64,000 nucleotides of DNA from Streptomyces griseochromogenes (GTDB lineage: Bacteria > Actinomycetota > Actinomycetes > Streptomycetales > Streptomycetaceae): contig NZ_CP016279.1 of the NCBI RefSeq assembly GCF_001542625.1, positions 7,812,001 through 7,876,000 on the forward strand, given 5' to 3'. Every line of letters begins with the position of its first letter. The stretch's first letter is position 1. Under the pieces are notes generated by a model. It was given only the letters and a program-made list of their open reading frames with translations. It searched no databases and was not told the origin of the DNA. The position numbers were made by a program, and so were the translations under genes. Shown here piece by piece: positions 51,927-62,151 of the stretch.

Positions 51927-51956
51927 TTGACGCACAAGAGTCACGCTGCGTAACCT
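51927..51956 (+). promoter_or_regulatory. bldD promoter with overlapping BldD box
   Basis: TTGACG (51927-51932) and TAACCT (51951-51956), spaced by 18 bp, form a likely promoter about 70 bp upstream of bldD. TCACGCTGCGTAAC (51941-51954) matches the BldD consensus tnACnC(A/T)GnGTnAn at every defined position and covers the -10 region. This fits the known autorepression of bldD. Confidence 0.8.
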
Positions 51957-52025
51957 CACAGTGAGTTACCAGCCGCGCGGCGGGAAACCCAACCGACCGC
52001 GTCGACACAGTGTCCGGGGAGCTAT

Positions 52026-52529
52026 ATGTCCAGCGAATACGCCAAACAGCTCGGGGCCAAGCTCCGGGCCATCCGCACCCAGCAGGGCCTTTCCCTCCAC
52101 GGTGTCGAGGAGAAGTCACAGGGTCGCTGGAAGGCCGTGGTGGTCGGTTCGTACGAGCGCGGTGACCGCGCGGTGACGGTGCAGCGCCTGGCCGAGCTGG
52201 CCGATTTCTACGGCGTTCCGGTGCAGGAGCTGCTGCCGGGCACCACGCCGGGCGGCGCCGCCGAGCCGCCGCCGAAGCTGGTTCTGGACCTGGAGCGGCT
52301 GGCCACCGTGCCGGCCGAGAAGGCAGGTCCCCTGCAGCGCTACGCGGCCACGATCCAGTCCCAGCGCGGCGACTACAACGGCAAGGTGCTGTCGATCCGC
52401 CAGGACGACCTGCGCACGCTGGCCGTCATCTACGACCAGTCCCCCTCGGTCCTCACCGAGCAGCTGATCAGCTGGGGTGTCCTGGACGCGGACGCGCGCC
52501 GCGCGGTGGCCACGCACGAAGAGGCCTGA
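52026..52529 (+). CDS. bldD: Developmental master regulator BldD
   Basis: A 167-residue regulator. The N-terminal DNA-binding domain is an Xre-type helix-turn-helix (residues about 9-70, with LRAIRTQQGLSLHGVEEKSQ). The C-terminal domain has both c-di-GMP binding motifs at the expected positions: RGD at 114-116 and RQDD at 125-128. With tetrameric c-di-GMP, BldD represses sporulation genes during vegetative growth. The ATG follows GGGGAG. The promoter carries a BldD box, and a 21-bp terminator stem follows the gene. Confidence 0.98.
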   Translation: MSSEYAKQLGAKLRAIRTQQGLSLHGVEEKSQGRWKAVVVGSYERGDRAVTVQRLAELADFYGVPVQELLPGTTPGGAAEPPPKLVLDLERLATVPAEKAGPLQRYAATIQSQRGDYNGKVLSIRQDDLRTLAVIYDQSPSVLTEQLISWGVLDADARRAVATHEEA

Positions 52530-52556
52530 GCCCGCTCAACACCACAGCAGAAACGT

Positions 52557-52606
52557 GCCGCCGGGGCGGCCCGAACCATGGGTTCGGGCCGCCCCGGCGG
52601 CGTTTT
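52557..52606 (+). terminator. bldD terminator
   Basis: A perfect 21-bp stem (52557-52577 with 52581-52601), 3-nt loop and a TTTT run at 52603-52606 make a classic intrinsic terminator 27 bp after the bldD stop. Confidence 0.95.
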
Positions 52607-52654
52607 CGCGGCTCTTGCGGCCGCTTCTCGATGCGGGCCGGCGCCCATGCCAAA

Positions 52655-52727
52655 GGGGCGCGGGGAACTGCGCGACCAGCCACGGACGACCGTCGGTCGT
52701 CCGGCTGCCGCAGTCCCACGGCGCCCC
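52655..52727. repeat. Dispersed intergenic repeat, copy 3, as a long stem-loop
   Basis: The 29-bp repeat (52655-52683, GGGGCGCGGGGAACTGCGCG then ACCAGCCAC) is followed by a hairpin GGACGACC-GTC-GGTCGTCC (52684-52702). Then CGCAGTCCC and GGCGCCCC pair back to its own GGGAACTGCG and GGGGCGC. The whole 73 bp can fold as one long imperfect stem between bldD and nusB. Confidence 0.85.
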
Positions 52728-52748
52728 TTCCCGGCTGAGCCTCTTCCG

Positions 52749-53177
52749 CTAGCCGCGGCGCAGGGTCGGCTTGAGTTCCTTCAGCCGACCGAGCAGGCCG
52801 TTCACGAACGACGGCGACTCGTCGGTCGAGAACTCCTTCGCCAGCTGCACCATCTCGTCCAGGACCACGGCGTCCGGGGTCTCGTCGACCCAGATCAGCT
52901 CGTAGGCGCCCAGGCGCAGGATGTTGCGGTCCACGACCGGCATCCGGTCGAGCGTCCAGCCGACCGCGTACTGGGCGATCAGCTCGTCGATGCGCTTCGC
53001 GTGTTCCGCGTAGCCCTCGACCAGCTGCATCGTGTACTCGCTCACCGGCGGCTGCCGGGTGTCGGTACGGGACAGCCGGACCCAGTCCGCGAGGACCGTC
53101 AGGACGTCGGCGCCGCGCTGGTCGCCCTCGAAGAGGATCTGGAAGGCGCGCTTGCGGGCCGTGTTGCGAGCGGCCAC
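52749..53177 (-). CDS. nusB: Transcription antitermination factor NusB
   Basis: A 142-residue all-helical RNA-binding protein that works with NusE in rRNA antitermination. Features are ARNTARKRAFQILFEGDQRG, VDRNILRLGAYELIWVDETP and LDEMVQLAKEFSTDESPSFV. It starts 2 bp after the efp stop, a common efp-nusB order. Confidence 0.97.
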   Translation of the reverse strand: MAARNTARKRAFQILFEGDQRGADVLTVLADWVRLSRTDTRQPPVSEYTMQLVEGYAEHAKRIDELIAQYAVGWTLDRMPVVDRNILRLGAYELIWVDETPDAVVLDEMVQLAKEFSTDESPSFVNGLLGRLKELKPTLRRG

Positions 53178-53179
53178 GG

Positions 53180-53746
53180 TTAGCTGTTCACCCGGCCGAG
53201 GTAGTCGCTGGTGCGGGTGTCGACCTTGATCTTCTCACCGGTGGTGATGAAGAGCGGCACCTGGATCTGGTGGCCGGTCTCCAGGGTGGCGGGCTTGGTG
53301 CCACCGGTGGAGCGGTCGCCCTGGACGCCCGGCTCGGTCTCCTGGATGGTGAGCTCGACGGCGGCCGGAAGCTCGACGAAGAGCACCTCGCCCTCGTGCC
53401 GGGCAACGGTCGCTTCGAAGCCCTCGATCAGGAAGTTGGCGGCGTCGCCGACGGTCTTCCGGTCGATGTGCAGCTGGTCGTAGGTCTCCATGTCCATGAA
53501 GACGAAGTACTCGCCGTCCATGTACGAGAACTGCATGTCGCGCTTGTCGACAGTGGCGGTCTCGACCTTGACGCCGGCGTTGAAGGTCTTGTCGACCACC
53601 TTGCCGGACAGCACGTTCTTCAGCTTGGTGCGCACGAAGGCCGGGCCCTTGCCGGGCTTGACGTGCTGGAACTCGACGACGGACCAGAGCTGGCCGCCTT
53701 CGAGCTTGAGCACCATGCCGTTCTTGAGGTCGTTCGTGGAAGCCAC
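53180..53746 (-). CDS. efp: Elongation factor P
   Basis: A 188-residue EF-P with three beta-barrel domains. The loop that enters the peptidyl transferase centre is [17 protein letters not shown], with Lys near position 32. EF-P relieves ribosome stalling at polyproline. The start is a GTG at 53746. It lies between the peptidase-like gene and nusB on the same strand. Confidence 0.97.
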   Translation of the reverse strand: MASTNDLKNGMVLKLEGGQLWSVVEFQHVKPGKGPAFVRTKLKNVLSGKVVDKTFNAGVKVETATVDKRDMQFSYMDGEYFVFMDMETYDQLHIDRKTVGDAANFLIEGFEATVARHEGEVLFVELPAAVELTIQETEPGVQGDRSTGGTKPATLETGHQIQVPLFITTGEKIKVDTRTSDYLGRVNS

Positions 53747-53802
53747 GGTTGCGGAATCTCCTGGACTGACGTACGACCCCGGGGCACGCGCACAGCGCGA
53801 GG

Positions 53803-54909
53803 CTAGAGCGCGAGCAGCTCCTTGGTCGTGATGGTGAGTAGCTCGGGTCCGCCGTCCGCCTCGGGGCGTACGACGAGCGTGTCATCGATCCGGACGCCGC
53901 CCCGGCCCGGGAGGTGGACCCCCGGTTCGACGGTGACCGGCACGCAAGCGTCCAGTTTACCCATGGCCGCGGGCGCCAGCTGCGGGTCCTCGTCGTTTTC
54001 GAGTCCGACGCCGTGTCCGGTCAGCGGTGGCAGGGCTTCCGCATAGCCCGCGGAATCCAGCACCTGGCGTGCCGCACGGTCGACGTCGCGGTAGGCGGCG
54101 CCGGGCGCCAGGGACTCGCGTCCGGCCCGCTGAGCCGCGAAAACGAGGTCGTACAGCTCGATCTGCCAGTCGGCGGGCGAGGTCCCGATGACGAAGGTAC
54201 GGCCGATCTCGCAGCGGTAGCCGCGGTAGGTGGCACCCAGGCACACGGAGAGGAAGTCTCCCTCCTCCACGCGGCGGTCGGTGGGACGGTGGCCCCGGCG
54301 GCCGGAGTGCGGCCCGGTGGCCACGGAGGTCGGGAAGGCCGGCCCGTCGGCCCCGTGGTCGACCAGCCGCCGCTCCAGCTCCAGCGCGAGGTGCCGCTCG
54401 GTGCGCCCGACCAGGATCGACTCCAGCAGCTCGCCGAGCGCCTGGTCGGCGATCTCGGCCCCGATCCGCAGGCAGGAGATCTCCTCCTCGTCCTTGACCA
54501 CCCTGAGCTGCTCGACGGCCGAGCCGAGATCGGCCAGGCGCAGCCTGGGGGCGACGGAGGAGAGGGCTCTGTGCCGGGCGACGGTGAGGTGGTGTTCCTC
54601 CACCGCGAGGGACTCGGCGCCCTGGCCGTCGGCGAAACCGGCGGCCGCCACGGCGGGGTCGCCCCCGGGCGAGGCGAGGACCTGCAACGCCAGCGCCTCG
54701 TCGGGCCGGCCCTCCGCGGGCCGGTCGTCGGGCGGAACGGCGCACACCAGCACGTCCTGGCACTTGCCGAGGAGCAGGACTGCGCCCTGGGGCGCGGCAC
54801 CCGACAGGTAGCGCACGTTGGCCGGGCGGGAGATCAGTGCTGCCGCGGTGCCGGCCGCGTTGCAGCGCTCCCTGAGCCGGGCTCGGCGGGTCGCGTACAC
54901 CTCTGACAT
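53803..54909 (-). CDS. Xaa-Pro aminopeptidase-like (M24) protein with altered metal site
   Basis: A 368-residue protein of the pita-bread fold, starting at the ATG at 54909. The N-terminal creatinase-like domain has [17 protein letters not shown]. The C-terminal M24 domain has [34 protein letters not shown] and [19 protein letters not shown]. Of the five usual dimetal ligands, the first Asp is Cys ([10 protein letters not shown]), the second Asp is Glu (CEIGRTF) and the last Glu is Asp (RIDDTL). His and the middle Glu remain. It may be inactive or have a changed metal or role. Its place upstream of efp-nusB is the usual one for actinobacterial pepQ-like genes. Confidence 0.85.
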   Translation of the reverse strand: MSEVYATRRARLRERCNAAGTAAALISRPANVRYLSGAAPQGAVLLLGKCQDVLVCAVPPDDRPAEGRPDEALALQVLASPGGDPAVAAAGFADGQGAESLAVEEHHLTVARHRALSSVAPRLRLADLGSAVEQLRVVKDEEEISCLRIGAEIADQALGELLESILVGRTERHLALELERRLVDHGADGPAFPTSVATGPHSGRRGHRPTDRRVEEGDFLSVCLGATYRGYRCEIGRTFVIGTSPADWQIELYDLVFAAQRAGRESLAPGAAYRDVDRAARQVLDSAGYAEALPPLTGHGVGLENDEDPQLAPAAMGKLDACVPVTVEPGVHLPGRGGVRIDDTLVVRPEADGGPELLTITTKELLAL

Positions 54910-55076
54910 GAGATGAGCGTATGAGTTTTGTCCGAGTTGTGCTGGTTTGTTGGGGCCGAGTGGGGTGGGTGCGGTGGCGTCTTCGGGTGGGGGCCGGCGG
55001 GAGCCGGTCGCGCCCACGCGGCGGAGCCGCACACCGATACCGCCCCCCGCCCCCGGGTATCCCCGGACCCGCTCGC

Positions 55077-55916
55077 CTACCAGCTCGGCGGGCTTGCGAT
55101 CGACCTGGCCAGGACGTCGTCCAGCACTCGGGCCGTGCCCGGGACGTCCAGCTGGGAGTTGTCGATGATCGGGAGACCCGAGCCGTACCAGCCGGCCATG
55201 CGGCCGTGGATGCGGGCCACCTCCTCGTCGGTGAGTCGGCGGTTCCCGGTGCGTTCGGCGTTGCGCTCCAGGACGATGTCGAGGCCCGGGAGGAGGACCA
55301 CCGGGAGCAGGCCGGGGCCGACGTGGCGCTTCCAGCCGCCCAGGCCCACCACGGGGCGGTCGGGGAAGACGGCGTCGTCCAGGATGCAGGAGATGCCGTT
55401 GGCCAGGAAGTTCCGCGCGGCGAAGCCGCAGGTGCGGCGGGCGAGGCGGTACTGGGCCTCGGAGTTGTCGTTCCACCCCGACTGCGGGTTCGCGTAGCCC
55501 GAGCGGACCCACTCGCGTACGTCGTCCAGGCTGATGTGGGCGGTGGGCACCCGGCGGTGGGTCGCCCAGTACTTGGCCACGCTGGTCTTGCCCGCACCCG
55601 CGGGGCCGATCAGCAGTACGGCCAGGGTGGTGGCCGTCGGGTCCGGAACGGAGACCGCGGCCGGAGGTGCAGTGGGCACACCGACCGGGCCGCCGGGCGG
55701 CAGCGGTACGTGACCGGTGGTGTCGGGAGCCGGCGGGAAACCCGGCGCGAGTGGCGGCGGAGGTACGGGTGCGGGACCCTGGTGGGCTCCCGGCTGCGGG
55801 CCCGGGTGGTGGGCGGCCGGTGCCCAGCCGGCGTGCGGTCCCTGCCCCGGCTGGTGGGGCGGCGGCAGCGGAGACCCCACTGCGTGCTGCATCCGTTGCC
55901 ACTCCGTCTCGTACAC
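55077..55916 (-). CDS. P-loop ATPase with Pro-rich N-terminus
   Basis: A protein of up to 279 residues. Residues 1 to about 95 are Pro/Gly/His-rich and likely disordered. A P-loop GPAGAGKTSVAKYWA follows near residues 106-120, then DDVREWVRSGYANPQSGWND, a LILDD-like strand (CILDDAVFPD) and RRLTDEEVARIHGRMAGWYG. This looks like an AAA/zeta-toxin-like or adenylate-kinase-like nucleotide enzyme. The start is uncertain: GTG at 55916 has no ribosome-binding site, while ATG at 55892 has GGAG 9 nt upstream. The role is unknown. Confidence 0.75.
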   Translation of the reverse strand: MYETEWQRMQHAVGSPLPPPHQPGQGPHAGWAPAAHHPGPQPGAHQGPAPVPPPPLAPGFPPAPDTTGHVPLPPGGPVGVPTAPPAAVSVPDPTATTLAVLLIGPAGAGKTSVAKYWATHRRVPTAHISLDDVREWVRSGYANPQSGWNDNSEAQYRLARRTCGFAARNFLANGISCILDDAVFPDRPVVGLGGWKRHVGPGLLPVVLLPGLDIVLERNAERTGNRRLTDEEVARIHGRMAGWYGSGLPIIDNSQLDVPGTARVLDDVLARSIASPPSW

Positions 55917-55965
55917 ACATTTGGCGCTGGCAGGCGGGTGCGGAGCCCGCTCCTCACCGAACGGT

Positions 55966-56006
55966 ACCGCCCCCGGTCGTCGTTTGGTGAAACGACCGGG
56001 GGCGGT
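55966..56006 (-). terminator. Terminator of the aro operon
   Basis: ACCGCCCCCGGTCGT (55966-55980) and ACGACCGGGGGCGGT (55992-56006) form a perfect 15-bp stem with an 11-nt loop, about 50 bp after the aroB stop. Confidence 0.9.
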
Positions 56007-56057
56007 CCGAAGTGCCCGGCCCTGAAAGGGAATCGGACGGAAGGAACAGTCGGGTAC

Positions 56058-58845
<2,788 letters not shown>

Positions 58846-59006
58846 CGGTGCTCCTCAGTGTTCGCGCCCGGTACTGCCCGCGTACGCGCGTCCTCGCGTA
58901 CGGCGACGGCGCGACCGGGTGCGCGACCCCGGTCCGCCACCTACGATCCTCCCACGTCCGGGGCGGGTGTCCGGCCTCTGGTCCAGCAGGCGGACGCGTC
59001 CGGGGG

Positions 59007-59846
59007 TCAGCGGGCCGCGAGCGCCCTCTCACCGGCGCGCCGCATGGCCTCCAGGGGCGCCGGGGAACGGCCGGTCATCTGCTCGACCTGCAGGACGGCC
59101 TGGTGGACCAGCAGATCGAGGCCGCTGACGACGGCGCCGCCGAACATGGACCAGCGGGCCGCGAGCTCGGTCGGCCAGGGTTCGTAGAGCACGTCGAAGA
59201 GCGTGGTGGGCCGCTCGGGCACGGCGGCGGCGAGGGCGTCGGTGGTGCCGGCGGGGGTGGTGGCGATCACCAGCGGGGCGCGCAGGGCCTGCTCCGCGTC
59301 CGCCCAGTCCGCCGTGCGGACGTCGATGTCGAGCCGTTCGCCCCACCGGCGCATCTCGGCGGCGCGGGCCTCGCTGCGCACATAGGCGACGACCTCGCCG
59401 GTGCAGATCCGGGCCAGGGCGGCGAGCGCGGAGGAGGCGGTGGCACCGGCGCCGAGGATCGCCGCCGAGTCGACCTGTTCGATGCCGTGCTCGCGCAGCG
59501 CGGCCACCATGCCCGGGATGTCGGTGTTGTCACCGATACGCCGTCCGTCCTCGGCGAAGACCACGGTATTGACGGCGTCGACCGAGGCGGCGGTCTCGCT
59601 GATCTCGTCCACCAACGGGATGACCGCCCGCTTCAGCGGCATGGTCAGCGACAGCCCCGCCCACTCCGGACCCAGCTTCTCGAAGAAGCCGGGCAGGGCC
59701 GCCTCGTCGATCTCGAAGCGGTCGTACGACCAGTCGGCGAGCCCGAGTGCGTCGTAGGCCGCCCGGTGCAGCACCGGGGAGAGGGAGTGGGCGATCGGCT
59801 TGCCGAGTACGGCGGCCCGGCGGGCGTCAGTTGCCCGAGGAGGCAT
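59007..59846 (-). CDS. aroE: Shikimate dehydrogenase
   Basis: A 279-residue NADP-dependent enzyme. It starts at the ATG at 59846, with AAGGAC 7 nt upstream, inside the last 20 bp of mltG. Signatures are VLGKPIAHSLSPVLHRAAYD, LSLTMPLKRAVIPLVDE (Lys of the catalytic pair), GDNTDIPGMVAALR and ILGAGATASSALAAL as the NADP loop. With aroC, aroK and aroB it gives most of the late shikimate pathway. Confidence 0.95.
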   Translation of the reverse strand: MPPRATDARRAAVLGKPIAHSLSPVLHRAAYDALGLADWSYDRFEIDEAALPGFFEKLGPEWAGLSLTMPLKRAVIPLVDEISETAASVDAVNTVVFAEDGRRIGDNTDIPGMVAALREHGIEQVDSAAILGAGATASSALAALARICTGEVVAYVRSEARAAEMRRWGERLDIDVRTADWADAEQALRAPLVIATTPAGTTDALAAAVPERPTTLFDVLYEPWPTELAARWSMFGGAVVSGLDLLVHQAVLQVEQMTGRSPAPLEAMRRAGERALAAR

Positions 59847-61539
59847 TGAACTTGTCCTTGAGCTGCTGGAACTCGGCATAGGTCTTGGCGAACTCGGTGT
59901 TGGTCGTACCGTCGGTCGCCACGAAGTAGATCCAGCCGTCGTGGGTCGGGTTCAGTGCCGCCTTCATCGCCTCGTCGCCCGGGTTGCCGATCGGACCGGG
60001 CGGAAGGCCCTTGTGGGTATAGGTGTTGTACGGGTTCCGGTTCCCGTTGATCTCCTTCTCGGAGATGTGGATGTTGCTCGTGCCCTTGAGGTAGTTGTAC
60101 GTCGAGTCGAACTGCAGCAACTGGTTGGTCTCGGTGTTCGTGGGCTTGAGGCGGTTGTAGACCACCTCCGCCATCTTGCGGAAGTCGTCGTGCGTCTTGC
60201 CCTCCGCCTGGACCAGGCTCGCGACCGTGACGAGCTGGAACGCGTTGTCCATGCCCAGCGCCTTCGCCTTGGCCTGCAGGTCGAAGGCGGCGTACTTCGA
60301 CTTGGCCTCGGTGACCATCTGCTTCAGGATCGCGTCGGGCTTCATGCCCTTGGCGGCCGGATAGGTCCCCGGGAAGAGGAAGCCCTCGAGCGGGTCCCGG
60401 ACCTCGCCGTCGCTGCGCACCCAGCTCGGCAGACCGAGGCTCTTGTAGGAGGTCTTGACGACCTTCTGGGTGGTGCCCGCGGCGACGTCGAGCTGTTTGT
60501 CGATGGCCTGGTAGACCTCGGCATTGCGCTCGCCCGGTTTGACGAGCACGTTGCTCTGGCTCTTCGGGTCGAGCATCAGTTCCACGGCACTCGCGGCGGA
60601 CATCTCCTTCTTCAGGAGATAGGCGCCGGCCTGAAGGGTGTTGCCCCTGGGGATCTGCCCCTGCGCGTGCACGAACGCGTCGGCGCTCTTGACGACGCCG
60701 GCCTCCTGCAGCCGGCGGCCGATCTCCCAGCCGCCCGCGCCTTTGGGGATCTCGACGGTCACGGCCTCGTTGGTGCCGTCGCCCGTGTAGTCGGGCGCCG
60801 CGCCGAAACGATTTTGGTAGAACTTGTACCCGAAATATCCGACTCCGCCGAGACCGCCGCCGAAGACGAGCACCACCACCATGCAAGCGCAGCCGGTGCG
60901 CCGCTTCTTGCTCTTGACCGGCTTCTTGCCGCGCCGCTCCCCGCTGCGGCTCTCGGCCTCGTCGTCGTCCTCGTCGTCACCGCCTCCCGCGAAGAAGGCG
61001 TGTTCGCCCTGGTCCTCGCCCGGGTCCCAGCCGGTCTCCGGGTCCGGGCCGGGTCCCTGGCCCGGGACCGTCTCCGGCTCGGGGCGCCTGCGGCCGGGCG
61101 GCTGGGGAGGCGGGTAGGCGTCCTCGGTGCCGTAGAAGTCGGGCAGTTCTCCGCCGTAGGCCACTGGCTGCTGGCCGTAGGGGTCACCGGGGTCGGGGGC
61201 GTACGGGACGTGGCCGTGGGTGCCGGTCGCGTCCCAGCCGCCCTGCTGGTATTGCTGCTGGGTATGCGCCGCGTACTGCTGGTTCTGCCCGGCGTTCTGT
61301 CCGGCGTAGTGCGTTTGGCCCTGTTCGTCGTAGTACTGGTACTGCTGCTGGTCGTATCCGGGCTGCTGCCCCTGGGTCCAGTCGCCGTACTGCGGCTGCG
61401 GGTACTGCTGCTGCGCCTGGCCGTCGTAGGGGGACTGCTGGCCCGCGTTGGCCTGCTGTCCTCTCCATCCGCCGTCCCCGAACAACGGGTCCTCCGGATG
61501 CCACGGTTCGGAGCCAGAGCCCCGGCCATACTCAGTCAT
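59827..61539 (-). CDS. mltG: Endolytic murein transglycosylase MltG
   Basis: A 570-residue membrane protein. The first 190 or so residues are a long Gln/Tyr/Pro-rich cytoplasmic region with repeats like QQQYQYYDEQG. A basic stretch (KKPVKSKKRRTG) precedes one membrane segment (CACMVVVLVFGGGLGGVGYF) near 215-235. The YceG domain follows with GFLFPGTYP, ASLVQAEGKTHDDFRKMAEV (catalytic Glu) and YNTYTHKGLPPGPIGNPG. The enzyme cuts nascent glycan strands. The ruvX gene lies just upstream. Confidence 0.95.
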   Translation of the reverse strand: MTEYGRGSGSEPWHPEDPLFGDGGWRGQQANAGQQSPYDGQAQQQYPQPQYGDWTQGQQPGYDQQQYQYYDEQGQTHYAGQNAGQNQQYAAHTQQQYQQGGWDATGTHGHVPYAPDPGDPYGQQPVAYGGELPDFYGTEDAYPPPQPPGRRRPEPETVPGQGPGPDPETGWDPGEDQGEHAFFAGGGDDEDDDEAESRSGERRGKKPVKSKKRRTGCACMVVVLVFGGGLGGVGYFGYKFYQNRFGAAPDYTGDGTNEAVTVEIPKGAGGWEIGRRLQEAGVVKSADAFVHAQGQIPRGNTLQAGAYLLKKEMSAASAVELMLDPKSQSNVLVKPGERNAEVYQAIDKQLDVAAGTTQKVVKTSYKSLGLPSWVRSDGEVRDPLEGFLFPGTYPAAKGMKPDAILKQMVTEAKSKYAAFDLQAKAKALGMDNAFQLVTVASLVQAEGKTHDDFRKMAEVVYNRLKPTNTETNQLLQFDSTYNYLKGTSNIHISEKEINGNRNPYNTYTHKGLPPGPIGNPGDEAMKAALNPTHDGWIYFVATDGTTNTEFAKTYAEFQQLKDKFNASSGN

Positions 61540-61661
61540 CGATCCCCTAGAGCCGCGAGGCCGAGCAGTCGCACGGCCGAGGGCCGGCTTCCGTTCCGCC
61601 TCTTGCTGTGCGTCGGCTGTTCGAACACCGGCGCATCGCGCGGAACGTTACCGTATCGCGA

Positions 61662-62126
61662 TCAGATGACCACTTCGACGCCCTCGCCGGGTGCTTTACC
61701 TGACACCCGTTCGGATTCCAGGGCCTGCTGCAGGATGATGACGGCTGCGGCCTGGTCGATGACGGCACGGCCCTTCTTGGATTTCACGCCCGAGGCGCGC
61801 AGTCCCTGACTGGCCGTCACGGTCGTCATCCGCTCGTCCACCAGGCGCACCGGCACGGGCTTGATGCCCTTGGCGAGTTCCTGGGCGAAGGCGCGGACCT
61901 TGGCCGCGGCCGGGCCCTCGCCCCCCTTGAGGGAGCGAGGGAGTCCGACGACGACCTCGATCGGTTCGTACTCCTCCACCAGTTGACGCAGCCGGCGGTG
62001 GGCGGCGGGGATGTCCCGCCCGGGGACGGTCTCGACCGGTGTGGCGAGAATCCCATCGGGGTCGCACGAGGCAACCCCGATCCGGGCGTCCCCGACGTCG
62101 ATCGAGAGTCGGCGTCCTCTGCGCAT
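61662..62126 (-). CDS. ruvX: RuvX/YqgF-type Holliday junction resolvase
   Basis: A 154-residue RNase H-fold nuclease, starting at the ATG at 62126 (MRRGRRLSIDVGDARIGVAS). It has EVVVGLPRSLKG and RLVDERMTTVTASQGLRASG, with the acidic residues DxG and DER of the family. It is implicated in rRNA processing or junction resolution. It lies between alaS and mltG in the usual order, 25 bp after alaS. Confidence 0.95.
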   Translation of the reverse strand: MRRGRRLSIDVGDARIGVASCDPDGILATPVETVPGRDIPAAHRRLRQLVEEYEPIEVVVGLPRSLKGGEGPAAAKVRAFAQELAKGIKPVPVRLVDERMTTVTASQGLRASGVKSKKGRAVIDQAAAVIILQQALESERVSGKAPGEGVEVVI

Positions 62127-62151
62127 TTCCGACCGTTTCCTTACTTTCCGG

